NCBI GenBank assembly: GCA_045642465.1
Contig: JAZUIY010000017.1
Location: forward strand, 12,793 to 76,792
From: RUG420 sp045642465
Lineage (GTDB): Bacteria > Bacillota > Clostridia > Oscillospirales > Acutalibacteraceae
Length of the DNA stretch: 64,000 nucleotides
Direction of reading: 5' to 3'
The notes under the pieces were generated by a model, which did no database searches, was not told the DNA's origin, and saw only the letters and a program-made list of their open reading frames with translations. Positions 24,820 through 33,228 of the stretch are shown here, one piece after another (the stretch's first letter is position 1; the number at the start of each line of letters is the position of its first letter). The translations under genes were made by a program, and so were the position numbers.

Positions 24820-26598
24820 TTATTTTACACGAAGTGAGGACACAAAATCCACATCAGGTTCCACAATAATGTCCCAATTTTCATGGTAAATTACCATACC
24901 CGGACGACCACCGGCCGGCTTTTTCAAGTGCTTGGCCAAAGTGTAGTCAATGCGAACCTTTTTGTCGGCAGCAGCGGTGCTGTTTACGGCAGCAATTTGG
25001 GCAGCCTCTAAAATGGCTTGGTCGGATACCACACCGTCCTGATTCTGGATAATGACGTGGGAACCGGGGAAGTCTTTAATGTGGAGCCACATGTCTAGCT
25101 TTGCGGCTTTCTTCAAAGAAAGCTGTTCGTTTTGTACGTTGTTACGGCCCACCAAAACTGTAAATCCGTCCGTGGTCCGGTATTCCATTGGAGGAAGTGC
25201 CGCCTGGGTTGGGGCCTTCTTTTTTCTGCCCTGCTTGTCCTTTCCGGAGCGGTCTTTCAAATATCCTCCGGAAATCAGTTCCTGTTTAATGGCGGAAATA
25301 TCACGTTCGGTTTCCGCCCGGGACAGGGCATCCAAAACGGTTTCAATATAGGCCAATTCTTCTGCACCGGCGGTCAACTGTTCTTTCAGTTTCTTCTCGG
25401 CGGTGTAGGTCTTACGGTATTCTTTGTAATATTTCTGGGAGTTTTGCGCCGGACTCAAGGCCGGATTCACCGGAATCCGCATGAGGGCGTTCCCTTCATA
25501 ATAGTTTTCTAAGTCAAAGTACGGAACCCCTTTGTCCAACCGGAACAGGTTGGCGTTGATGAGTTCTGCAGAAATCCGAAGGGTTTCCCGGTCGTCGCAC
25601 TTTTCCAGTTCTGCCCGTTGCAGTTCCATTTTCCGGGCGATTCGTTCCGCCGTAGTATGCAGGAATTTATTCAAATCTGCAGTGCGGTGGGTCATTCGTT
25701 CCATGGAATCCCGCTTGGAATAATATTGATCCAACAGGGCGGACGGGGAGGTAAAGTATTCCCGTTCGGTACTTGAGCCATACTGGGTTAGGTCCATAAA
25801 GGAAAAGTCAAACGGTTTCCCGTTCAGGTCCTTTACCACACAGTAGGTAAAGGAACCATTCTGCAGCTGTTCCCGAACATCTAAAAGGGAGAATTCCAAT
25901 TTGGTGAAATCGGAAATGGTCATGTCGGACATGGCCTTGTCTTCTCCAATGGCACGGTAACTCAGTTCTCTTGCCACTACCGGGGAAACACCCATAAGAG
26001 TATTTAGCAAAGCCCCGGATAAGGTTTTGGTGGAGAAACTGCGCAGACGCACCATGATGTCATCTATGCCGCCGGTCAGCAGGGACAGCTTGTCCTGCTG
26101 TGGAGGCAATTCATAAGGAAGGCCCGGCAAAACCAGGCGCTTGGAGGACTTGGTGAAATCTACCCGCTTTAAGGCGTCAATGATTTTCCCGTCAGGTCCT
26201 ACTAAGATGACATTGCTGTATTGGGCCATGATTTCAATAACGAGGGTCAACTTTTCCCGGTCACCCAGTTCGTTGGTGGCGAAAAAGTCTAAAAAGAGAA
26301 TTCGGTCGTGGGATTGCTGACGCACTTCCGTGAGGGTGGCACCACCCAAACGCTTGCGGAGTAACATGCAGAGCATAGGCGGTTTTGCCGGGTTCTCATA
26401 GTTGGCCGTTGTCAGGCTAACCCGAGGGCTGTTGGCTCTGGCAGACAGCAAAAGTTTCACCCCGCCAAGTGTCTTTTGACGGAGTGCAAACACCAGTTCT
26501 TCCGAAGAAGGCTGGTACACTTTATCCACTTTTGCCCCTAACAGGGTGGAACGAAGTTCTTCTGCCATGGTGTGCAGAAAGAGACCATCCAGTGCCAT
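24820..26598 (-). CDS. rqcH: RqcH-type NFACT protein (ribosome quality control)
   Basis: RqcH binds obstructed large ribosomal subunits and recruits Ala-tRNA to add C-terminal alanine tails that mark nascent chains for degradation; it was formerly annotated as fibronectin-binding protein. The 592-residue protein has the NFACT-N domain with the conserved D98-R99 pair, a helix-hairpin-helix and coiled-coil middle (about 250-430), and the NFACT-R domain near the C-terminus with VLVGRNNVQNEQLSLK and DMWLHIKDFPGSHVII. Full length and intact. It lies 15 bases after the Nif3-like gene. Confidence 0.93.
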   Translation of the reverse strand: MALDGLFLHTMAEELRSTLLGAKVDKVYQPSSEELVFALRQKTLGGVKLLLSARANSPRVSLTTANYENPAKPPMLCMLLRKRLGGATLTEVRQQSHDRILFLDFFATNELGDREKLTLVIEIMAQYSNVILVGPDGKIIDALKRVDFTKSSKRLVLPGLPYELPPQQDKLSLLTGGIDDIMVRLRSFSTKTLSGALLNTLMGVSPVVARELSYRAIGEDKAMSDMTISDFTKLEFSLLDVREQLQNGSFTYCVVKDLNGKPFDFSFMDLTQYGSSTEREYFTSPSALLDQYYSKRDSMERMTHRTADLNKFLHTTAERIARKMELQRAELEKCDDRETLRISAELINANLFRLDKGVPYFDLENYYEGNALMRIPVNPALSPAQNSQKYYKEYRKTYTAEKKLKEQLTAGAEELAYIETVLDALSRAETERDISAIKQELISGGYLKDRSGKDKQGRKKKAPTQAALPPMEYRTTDGFTVLVGRNNVQNEQLSLKKAAKLDMWLHIKDFPGSHVIIQNQDGVVSDQAILEAAQIAAVNSTAAADKKVRIDYTLAKHLKKPAGGRPGMVIYHENWDIIVEPDVDFVSSLRVK

Positions 26599-26613
26599 AA
26601 GTGTGCCTCGAAT

Positions 26614-27378
26614 TTAACCAATATATTTTACCGGAGCAGACTCCAAGTAAGTGAATTCCAAAGTGGAGAATTCCTGCTTCAGCAAGGTGAGCAAAACAGG
26701 AATGGAAACCGTTTCGGTTTCATAGTGACCGGCAGCTAATAAAGCCACGTCTAAGTCAATGGCGTCTAAGAAGTCATTGTGCTTGGCGTCTCCGGTAACA
26801 TAGGCGTCAATGCCGGCTGCCTTTATGTCCGGCAGGAAGCAAGCGCCAGCGCCGCCGCAAACAGCCACGGTCTGAATGTTCTTTTCGGCAGAAGAAACCC
26901 GGACTACCGTGTCCAGGGCGGCAGCTACAATGTCTGCAAACTCTTCTGCAGGAACCGGGGTCTTCAAGGTGCCGGCCCGCAGCATCTGCACGCCGTTTTC
27001 TTCCGGCCCGATTTTATGAATGTCTTCCAGCCCCAGCAACGTGGCCAATACGTCATTGACGCCGCCGTCGGCTGCATCCCAAGGGGTGTGGACTGCCAGC
27101 AGGGCAATGTCGTTTTGAATAGCATAAAAGACAGGACTGTCGGAGTATACCTGCTGTACCGGTGCAAACAGAATTGGATGGTGGCTGACCACAAGGTCTG
27201 CGCCAAAGGCCTTTGCCTGACGAAGGGTGTCATGGGTCATGTCCAGGCAGACTGCAATTTTCTTGACTTCCTTGGTTTTATCTCCTACCAGGAAGCCGCT
27301 GTTGTCCCAGGATTCCTGGGTGTCAAACGGTGCGAAGGAGTCAATAAAGTTCAAAACATCTGCTACGGTTACGCTCAT
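26614..27378 (-). CDS. Nif3-like dinuclear metal center protein
   Basis: A 254-residue protein of the Nif3/YqfO/YbgI family, toroidal hexamers with a two-metal site. Metal-binding motifs are visible: VVSHHPILF with its His pair, VHTPWDAADGGVND, and the C-terminal AAGHYETE. The start of the protein (DVLNFIDSFAPFDTQESWDNSGFLVGD) is typical. It is the short form without the inserted PII-like domain. The biochemical role is unsettled. Its start overlaps the trmK stop by 4 bases (ATGA), as in the conserved trmK-nif3 pair of Firmicutes. Confidence 0.92.
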   Translation of the reverse strand: MSVTVADVLNFIDSFAPFDTQESWDNSGFLVGDKTKEVKKIAVCLDMTHDTLRQAKAFGADLVVSHHPILFAPVQQVYSDSPVFYAIQNDIALLAVHTPWDAADGGVNDVLATLLGLEDIHKIGPEENGVQMLRAGTLKTPVPAEEFADIVAAALDTVVRVSSAEKNIQTVAVCGGAGACFLPDIKAAGIDAYVTGDAKHNDFLDAIDLDVALLAAGHYETETVSIPVLLTLLKQEFSTLEFTYLESAPVKYIG

Positions 27379-28058
27379 AAGGACACATCCTTTCTAATGC
27401 CGTCTAGAAGGCTTAAAATTGCTGCTTGTTCTTCTGGGTTGGCCCCGCCGGTCCGAAGACCGTTCAGCCGATTTTCCAGCCGTTTGAAAACCTGACGGAA
27501 ATAGGCTTCTTTCAGGGGCGATTCAGTCTTTCCCAAAGCACCTACGTAGTAGGAAACCGGATCTGAAGGGCCTGGTTCCCCGGTGTAGATGACTTCCATG
27601 GCCACATAAATGCGGCCGGTATCTTCACAAAGTTCTTCTCTCAAAATGGAAAAGCCATTTTGGAAAAGGTATTCCCGTAAGTCTTCCTGATGAGACTGGG
27701 GTTGTAAGACGAAGTGGTTTCCCACTTCTTTGACCCATGGCGAGCGGAGGAAAATGTCAGTAATGAGATTTCCACCCATGCCTGCCAGGATGAAATTATG
27801 AAGACAGCCCGGTGCCAAACTTTGAAAGCCGTCACTGAGCTGCAAGGTTACCTTATCTTCCAGGTGATATTTTGCAACTGTTTCCTCGGCACGTTGCAGC
27901 GGGCCGGGGCGAAGGTCTGCCGCAATGGCAGAAGGTATGCGCCCGGACAGCACAAGATAGGCCGGCACATAGGCATGGTCTGTACCAATGTCTGCCAGTG
28001 GCTGGCCATCTTTTGCCATGGATGCCACCATGGCAAGCCGAGGAGACAGATGAATCAT
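27375..28058 (-). CDS. trmK: tRNA (adenine-22-N1)-methyltransferase TrmK
   Basis: TrmK methylates N1 of A22 in the D-loop region of tRNAs. The 227-residue protein has the start SPRLAMVASMA, the SAM-binding ADIGTDHAYVPAYLV motif, an AADLRPGPLQRAEET segment and the GMGGNLI block near residues 85-95, then a C-terminal coiled-coil region. Translational coupling with the Nif3-like gene downstream is shown by the 4-base overlap. Confidence 0.93.
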   Translation of the reverse strand: MIHLSPRLAMVASMAKDGQPLADIGTDHAYVPAYLVLSGRIPSAIAADLRPGPLQRAEETVAKYHLEDKVTLQLSDGFQSLAPGCLHNFILAGMGGNLITDIFLRSPWVKEVGNHFVLQPQSHQEDLREYLFQNGFSILREELCEDTGRIYVAMEVIYTGEPGPSDPVSYYVGALGKTESPLKEAYFRQVFKRLENRLNGLRTGGANPEEQAAILSLLDGIRKDVSL

Positions 28059-28070
28059 GTTCGTTCTTCC

Positions 28071-29432
28071 TTAGTTCTTCAAGCTCTGAATTGGAGCTGG
28101 GATACGACCGCCGCGGGAAATGAACTTGGCCGGAGAAGCGGTGTTAACCGGCATAACCGGTGCGGTGCCGAAGAGTCCGCCGTAGTCCAGTTCTTCTCCA
28201 ACGGACTTGCCGATGGCAGGAATGACACGGACAGCGGTGGTCTTGGTGTTGATGAGACCGATGGCTGCTTCGTCGGCAATAATGCCGGAGATAACTTCCG
28301 GAGGAGTGTCTCCAGGAATGGCAATCATGTCCAGACCTACGGAGCAAACTGCGGTCATGGCTTCCAGCTTTTCAATGCGGAGTCCGCCGGAGCGGGCTGC
28401 GGAAATCATGCCTTCGTCTTCGGAAACTGGAATGAAGGCACCGGAAAGGCCACCGATTTGAGAGGAAGCCATAACGCCGCCCTTCTTAACGGCATCGTTC
28501 AACATGGCCAGACAGGCGGTGGTGCCGGCGCAGCCACATTCTTCCAAGCCCATTTCTTCCAGTACTCTGGCAACGGAGTCGCCAACAGCAGGAGTTGGGG
28601 CAAGGGACAAGTCTACAATACCGAATGGGGTGTCCAGACGCTTGGAAGCTTCCGAAGCAACGAGCTGACCCACACGGGTAATTTTGAAAGCAGTACGTTT
28701 TACCATTTCGGCTACTTCGTTAATGGAAGCATCCGGAATTTTTGCCAGGGCAGAGCGAACTACGCCCGGGCCGGAAACACCGACGTTGATGACGGTGTCA
28801 GATTCACCGACGCCGTGGAAGGCACCGGCCATGAATGGGTTGTCTTCTACGGCGTTGCAGAAAACAACAATTTTGGAAGCGCCGGCGCAGTCTTTGTCTA
28901 CGGTCTTTTCGGCAGCTTCTTTTACAATGCGGCCCATGAGGGCAACGGCATCCATGTTGATGCCGGCCTTGGTGGAACCGATGTTAACACTGGAGCAGAT
29001 GTGGTCGGTAATGGACAGGGCTTCCGGGATAGAGTTGATTAAAGCTTCATCGCCAGCAGCAAAGCCTTTCTGTACCAGAGCGGAGTAACCGCCCAAGTAG
29101 TTGACGCCAACTTCTTTGGCGGCTTTTTCCAGTGCCAGGGCATATTTGACTGGATCCCCTTTGCTGGCACCCACCAGCATGGAAATCGGGGTGACAGAAA
29201 TTCTCTTGTTGATGATTGGAATGCCGTATTCCCGTTCAATGTCTTCCCCGGTACGAACCAATTTTTCAGCCTTGCGGCAGATTTTGTCGTATACCTTTTC
29301 ACAGGAAGCATCAATGTTGCTGTCGGCACATTCCAACAGGGAGATACCCATAGTGATGGTACGGATATCCAGATTTTCATTTTCGATCATCTGGATGGTT
29401 TCCAGAATGTCGGATGTATTCAAGTTAATCAT
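28071..29432 (-). CDS. DUF711/UPF0210 family protein
   Basis: A 453-residue conserved protein with the family start, LNTSDILETIQMIENENLDI then RTITMGISLLEC. A long glycine-rich core contains GGYSALVQKGF, GVGESDTVINVGVSGPGVV and IGGLSGAFIPVSED. Members share a fold with pyruvate-formate-lyase-like barrels but no glycyl-radical motif is seen; the biochemical function is unknown. It lies 14 bases after the ACT-domain gene, a pairing conserved across Firmicutes, which suggests the ACT protein senses a ligand for it. Confidence 0.92.
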   Translation of the reverse strand: MINLNTSDILETIQMIENENLDIRTITMGISLLECADSNIDASCEKVYDKICRKAEKLVRTGEDIEREYGIPIINKRISVTPISMLVGASKGDPVKYALALEKAAKEVGVNYLGGYSALVQKGFAAGDEALINSIPEALSITDHICSSVNIGSTKAGINMDAVALMGRIVKEAAEKTVDKDCAGASKIVVFCNAVEDNPFMAGAFHGVGESDTVINVGVSGPGVVRSALAKIPDASINEVAEMVKRTAFKITRVGQLVASEASKRLDTPFGIVDLSLAPTPAVGDSVARVLEEMGLEECGCAGTTACLAMLNDAVKKGGVMASSQIGGLSGAFIPVSEDEGMISAARSGGLRIEKLEAMTAVCSVGLDMIAIPGDTPPEVISGIIADEAAIGLINTKTTAVRVIPAIGKSVGEELDYGGLFGTAPVMPVNTASPAKFISRGGRIPAPIQSLKN

Positions 29433-29446
29433 GGAAGTATTTCTCC

Positions 29447-29716
29447 TTAAATGCGATGCATGGAATTGAAGATGTCTTCATGCATGGCATGGATGACCAA
29501 ATTGTTTTCTTCGCCATAGGCCTTAATGCTGTCTGCAAATTCACCAAACGGTAAGGTCAGGTTGGATACGTCGATGTTCATAATCATAACGAACATTTCG
29601 TCCAATACGGTCTGAGAAACGCCGATAATGTTGGCATTCTTGTCTGCACAGAAGGTGGATACTTTAGCGAAGATACCTACGGTGTCTTTGCCAACTACGG
29701 TTAAAACTGCTTTCAT
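29447..29716 (-). CDS. ACT domain protein (UPF0237)
   Basis: An 89-residue single ACT domain starting KAVLTVVGKDTVGIFAKVSTFCADKNANI; ACT domains bind amino acids or similar small ligands and regulate partners. GGAGG precedes the ATG. First gene of the six-gene minus-strand row leading through DUF711, trmK, the Nif3-like gene and rqcH to an MFS transporter. The ligand is unknown. Confidence 0.92.
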   Translation of the reverse strand: MKAVLTVVGKDTVGIFAKVSTFCADKNANIIGVSQTVLDEMFVMIMNIDVSNLTLPFGEFADSIKAYGEENNLVIHAMHEDIFNSMHRI

Positions 29717-29840
29717 GGTTTTTCCTCCAAAATAATGTTCAAACGGATTTAAAGTATTTTACCATAATAGGGCTACTTTTCATAGAAGTGATTTTCCAAA
29801 AAATCCGCCTGAAATCAAGGAAATCTACTGGGCAGAATGA

Positions 29841-29869
29841 TTGAAATAGCGCCTATTTATTGTTAAAAT
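29841..29869 (+). promoter_or_regulatory. Sigma-A promoter of the ispE-metH row
   Basis: TTGAAA (29841-29846) and TAAAAT (29864-29869) with a 17-base spacer, about 38 bases before the ispE start. The rest of the 190-base gap between the ACT gene and ispE shows only AT-rich sequence. Confidence 0.75.
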
Positions 29870-29906
29870 ATACTGATATATTGCGTCAGAAAGGAAGTGG
29901 CTAAAG

Positions 29907-30782
29907 ATGAAACTTCGCGCCGCCGCCAAAATCAACTTAATGTTGGATATTTTAGGCAGAACGGAAGAGGGGTACCATACCCTGTTTATGATTATGCAAT
30001 CCGTGGGTATTTGGGACTACGTTACCTTAGAAAAAACCGGGAAACCGGGCACCATTAGCCTTTCCTGTTCCAATGAGGCACTTCCGACAGACCAGCGGAA
30101 CATTGCTTGGAAGGCTGCCGACCGGTTCTTTCTTGACACCGGCATTGCCAATCCCGGCATTTCCATTCACATTGAAAAGCACATTCCGTTTGCAGCAGGC
30201 CTGGCCGGAGGCAGCGCAGATGCCGCAGCCGTATTTGTGGGCTTAAATGAGTTGCTTGAAGCAGGCCTGAGCCAGACCGAGCTCTGTGCCATCGGCGTAA
30301 AAACCGGCGCAGATGTGCCGTTCTGTATTCAGGGCGGAACCATGCTGGCCTTAGATATCGGCGGTGTTTTAGCCCCGCTTCCACCGGTGAACCCGAACTG
30401 GTACGTTTTGTGCAAACCGGACCAGGATGTGTCCACCAAAGAAGCCTATGACGCATTTGATACAGCCCCTTATGTCCGCCACTTAAACACCAACGGCATG
30501 TTGCATGCCATGGTGACCGGCAACGAGGAAGCACAGTTCACCCTCATGGGAAATGTATTTGAACAATTTGTTGAGGTGCCGGACCGGGTAGCCATTAAGG
30601 CCATCATGCGTAAGCACAATGTGTTAGCCCACATGATGAGCGGCAGCGGCCCTACCACGTATGGCGTATACGCCACCAAGGAAGAAGCCGAGGCCTGTGC
30701 CGAAGAATTAAAGAAAAACGACTTTACCAACGTTTATGTATGCCAACCTCAGGCTCAGGGCGTTGAAATCATAGAAGGCTGA
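29907..30782 (+). CDS. ispE: 4-diphosphocytidyl-2-C-methyl-D-erythritol kinase
   Basis: IspE phosphorylates CDP-methylerythritol in the non-mevalonate isoprenoid pathway. The 291-residue GHMP kinase has the substrate-site start AAAKINLMLDILGRTEEGYH, the ATP loop PFAAGLAGGSADAAA and the late MSGSGPTTYGVY. The upstream ATG follows GGAAG. The next gene, metH, begins 26 bases after its stop with its own AGAGAGG site. Confidence 0.95.
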   Translation: MKLRAAAKINLMLDILGRTEEGYHTLFMIMQSVGIWDYVTLEKTGKPGTISLSCSNEALPTDQRNIAWKAADRFFLDTGIANPGISIHIEKHIPFAAGLAGGSADAAAVFVGLNELLEAGLSQTELCAIGVKTGADVPFCIQGGTMLALDIGGVLAPLPPVNPNWYVLCKPDQDVSTKEAYDAFDTAPYVRHLNTNGMLHAMVTGNEEAQFTLMGNVFEQFVEVPDRVAIKAIMRKHNVLAHMMSGSGPTTYGVYATKEEAEACAEELKKNDFTNVYVCQPQAQGVEIIEG

Positions 30783-30808
30783 GTCTTCAGCAGAGAGAGG
30801 ATAAACCT

Positions 30809-33196
30809 ATGGATTTGAAACAACTCCTAGAGAAAAAAGAGTTGATCCTTCTGGATGGTGCCATGGGCACCGTCATTCAAAAGAGCGGAGTCACTTTTAA
30901 CCATGTGCCGGAAACCCTGAATGTGGAAAACCCGGACTTCATGGTTTCCGTTCACAAACAGTATATTGATGCCGGCTCCGACATAGTGTTTACCAACACC
31001 TTTGGGGCCAATGCTTATAAACTTTCTGACTGCGGTTATTCCGTGTCGGAATTGGTACGTTCTGCAGTTTCTAATGCCAAAAAGGCAGCCGAGGGCACAG
31101 ACACCTTAGTGGCCTTGGACATTGGCCCAATTGGAAAACTGATGGAGCCGTCCGGGGACATGACCCTGGAAGAAGCCTATGGCTATTACAAAGAAATGAT
31201 TTTGGCAGGGGAAGAGGCAGATTTGATTGCCTTCGAAACCATGACAGATTTACTGGAACTGAAAGCCGGTGTACTGGCTGCCAAGGAAAATAGTGACAAA
31301 CCAATTCTCTGTAGCATGTCCTATGAACTGACTGGTAGAACCTTTACCGGGGTAGCACCGTCTGCAGAAGCCCTGACCTTAGCCGGCCTCGGCGTAGATG
31401 CCTTGGGCGTGAACTGCTCTGTGGGTCCAAAGGATTTGCTTCCAATGGTGAAGGAACTGTCAGAGTTCACCACGTTGCCACTGCTGATTAAGCCAAATGC
31501 AGGCCTGCCGGATCCGGCTACCAACGAATATGACATTGACCCGAAGCAGTTTGCAAAGCAGGTATTGGAACTGTTGCCATACGGTGCCAAGTTCATTGGC
31601 GGCTGCTGTGGCACCAATCCGGAATACATTGCCACTTTGGCTGCTGCGGTAGCAGATCAAACGTATACCAAAGCCCAGGGCTTTAGTGGCACTGCCGTTT
31701 CCAGCCCAAGCAAAACCCTTCGGATTGACCGCCCAACCATCATTGGGGAACGCATCAATCCAACCGGAAAAAAGAAAATGCAGGCTGCCTTATTAGAAGG
31801 CGACCTAGACTATATTTTAGGCATGGCCAAGGAAGAAATTCAGGGCGGTGCTGAAATCATCAATGTGAATGTAGGCCATCCGGGTGTGGATGAAGTGGAA
31901 CTGCTTCCAAAACTCATCCGAAAACTGCAGGGTGTTTGTGACTTGCCTTTGATGATTGATACCACCAATCCGAAGGCCATGGAAGCAGCCCTTCGTGCTT
32001 ATAATGGCAAGGCCATTGTGAACTCGGTCAACGGGGAAGAAGAAAAGCTTTCTACCATTTTGCCATTGGTGGCAAAGTATGGCGCTTGTGTGGTTGGCCT
32101 TACATTGAATGAAGATGGCATTCCAGATACAGCAGAAGGCCGTCTTGCCATTGCCAAGCGCATTGTGGACCGGGCTGCCACTTATGGCATTCCAAAAGAA
32201 GATGTCTTCATTGACTGCCTGACTTTGACCATTTCTGCGGAACCGACTGCAGCCGAGGTAACCGTTGACGCTGTGAAACTGGTGAAGGAAAAACTGGGAT
32301 GTAAAACCATTTTGGGTGTTTCCAATATTTCCTTTGGTTTGCCAAACCGCGGCCTGGTGAACCGGACTTTCTTGAGCCTGGCTTTGGGTGCCGGTTTGGA
32401 TTTCCCAATTATCAACCCGAACATGGGTGAAATGACCGATGTGGTCCGCGCCTTCCGTGTACTGAATCAGACGGATGCCGGTGCCAATGAATATATTGAC
32501 TTTTATAAAGAAGTCAAAGCATCCAGCCAGCCGGCTGCTGCGCCAAAAGAAATCAACAATATCTTGGATGCCGTGTATAACGGCTTAAAGACCGAGGCTG
32601 CAAAAGCCACGGAACAGATGTTGGAGAACACCCCATCTATGGTTATCATCAATGACCACCTCATTCCTGCTTTGGATAAAGTAGGGGAGGACTACGAGCG
32701 GGGCGAACTGTTCCTGCCACAGCTCATTCAGAGTGCAGATGCCGCACAGGCCTGCTTTGACGTGCTGAAGAAGAATATGGATGATTCTTCGGACAGCACC
32801 ATGAGTAAGGGAACCGTTATTTTGGCCACCGTAAAAGGGGATATCCACGACATTGGGAAAAACATTGTCAAAGTGCTCTTGGAAAATTACGGTTACACCG
32901 TTTTGGACCTGGGTAAAGACGTAGACCCAGAAGTAGTAGTGGCAACCGCTGTGAAGGAAGACGTTGTGGCAGTAGGCCTTTCCGCCTTAATGACCACCAC
33001 GCTGCCAAGTATGAAAGAAACCATTGCACTGCTGCGCGCAGAACCGGCACTACAGAATGCCGACGGTACCAGCAAGGTAACCATCATGGTGGGCGGTGCA
33101 GTTTTAACCGAAGAATATGCTATGCAAATTGGGGCAGACTACTATTGTAAGGATGCCAAAGAAACCGTAGACCGCTGTAAAGTAATCTTCGGATAA
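30809..33196 (+). CDS. metH: Cobalamin-dependent methionine synthase, short form without reactivation domain
   Basis: MetH transfers a methyl group from methyltetrahydrofolate through cobalamin to homocysteine. The 795-residue protein has the homocysteine/zinc domain (1-290; ligands C203 and C266-C267 in GGCCGTN), the pterin-binding domain (about 300-560, TIIGERINPTGKKKM), the helical cap (about 590-665) and the B12-binding domain with DIHDIG (H680 as the lower ligand) and GLSALMTTTLPSM. The ~330-residue AdoMet reactivation domain of the E. coli enzyme is absent, as in many Clostridia, so a separate activator is needed; none is seen here. No cobalamin riboswitch precedes it. Confidence 0.95.
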   Translation: MDLKQLLEKKELILLDGAMGTVIQKSGVTFNHVPETLNVENPDFMVSVHKQYIDAGSDIVFTNTFGANAYKLSDCGYSVSELVRSAVSNAKKAAEGTDTLVALDIGPIGKLMEPSGDMTLEEAYGYYKEMILAGEEADLIAFETMTDLLELKAGVLAAKENSDKPILCSMSYELTGRTFTGVAPSAEALTLAGLGVDALGVNCSVGPKDLLPMVKELSEFTTLPLLIKPNAGLPDPATNEYDIDPKQFAKQVLELLPYGAKFIGGCCGTNPEYIATLAAAVADQTYTKAQGFSGTAVSSPSKTLRIDRPTIIGERINPTGKKKMQAALLEGDLDYILGMAKEEIQGGAEIINVNVGHPGVDEVELLPKLIRKLQGVCDLPLMIDTTNPKAMEAALRAYNGKAIVNSVNGEEEKLSTILPLVAKYGACVVGLTLNEDGIPDTAEGRLAIAKRIVDRAATYGIPKEDVFIDCLTLTISAEPTAAEVTVDAVKLVKEKLGCKTILGVSNISFGLPNRGLVNRTFLSLALGAGLDFPIINPNMGEMTDVVRAFRVLNQTDAGANEYIDFYKEVKASSQPAAAPKEINNILDAVYNGLKTEAAKATEQMLENTPSMVIINDHLIPALDKVGEDYERGELFLPQLIQSADAAQACFDVLKKNMDDSSDSTMSKGTVILATVKGDIHDIGKNIVKVLLENYGYTVLDLGKDVDPEVVVATAVKEDVVAVGLSALMTTTLPSMKETIALLRAEPALQNADGTSKVTIMVGGAVLTEEYAMQIGADYYCKDAKETVDRCKVIFG

Positions 33197-33228
33197 CCAA
33201 GCTAAAATTTAGGGAAGGAGGCAATAAG

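Noticed and set aside
27714..29042. 442-codon plus-strand open frame
   Set aside because: It lies antisense to trmK and the DUF711 gene, both of which are clear family members. Long antisense frames occur because certain codons are avoided in the true frames.
30783..30808. Cobalamin or SAM riboswitch before metH
   Set aside because: Only 26 bases separate ispE and metH, too few for either.
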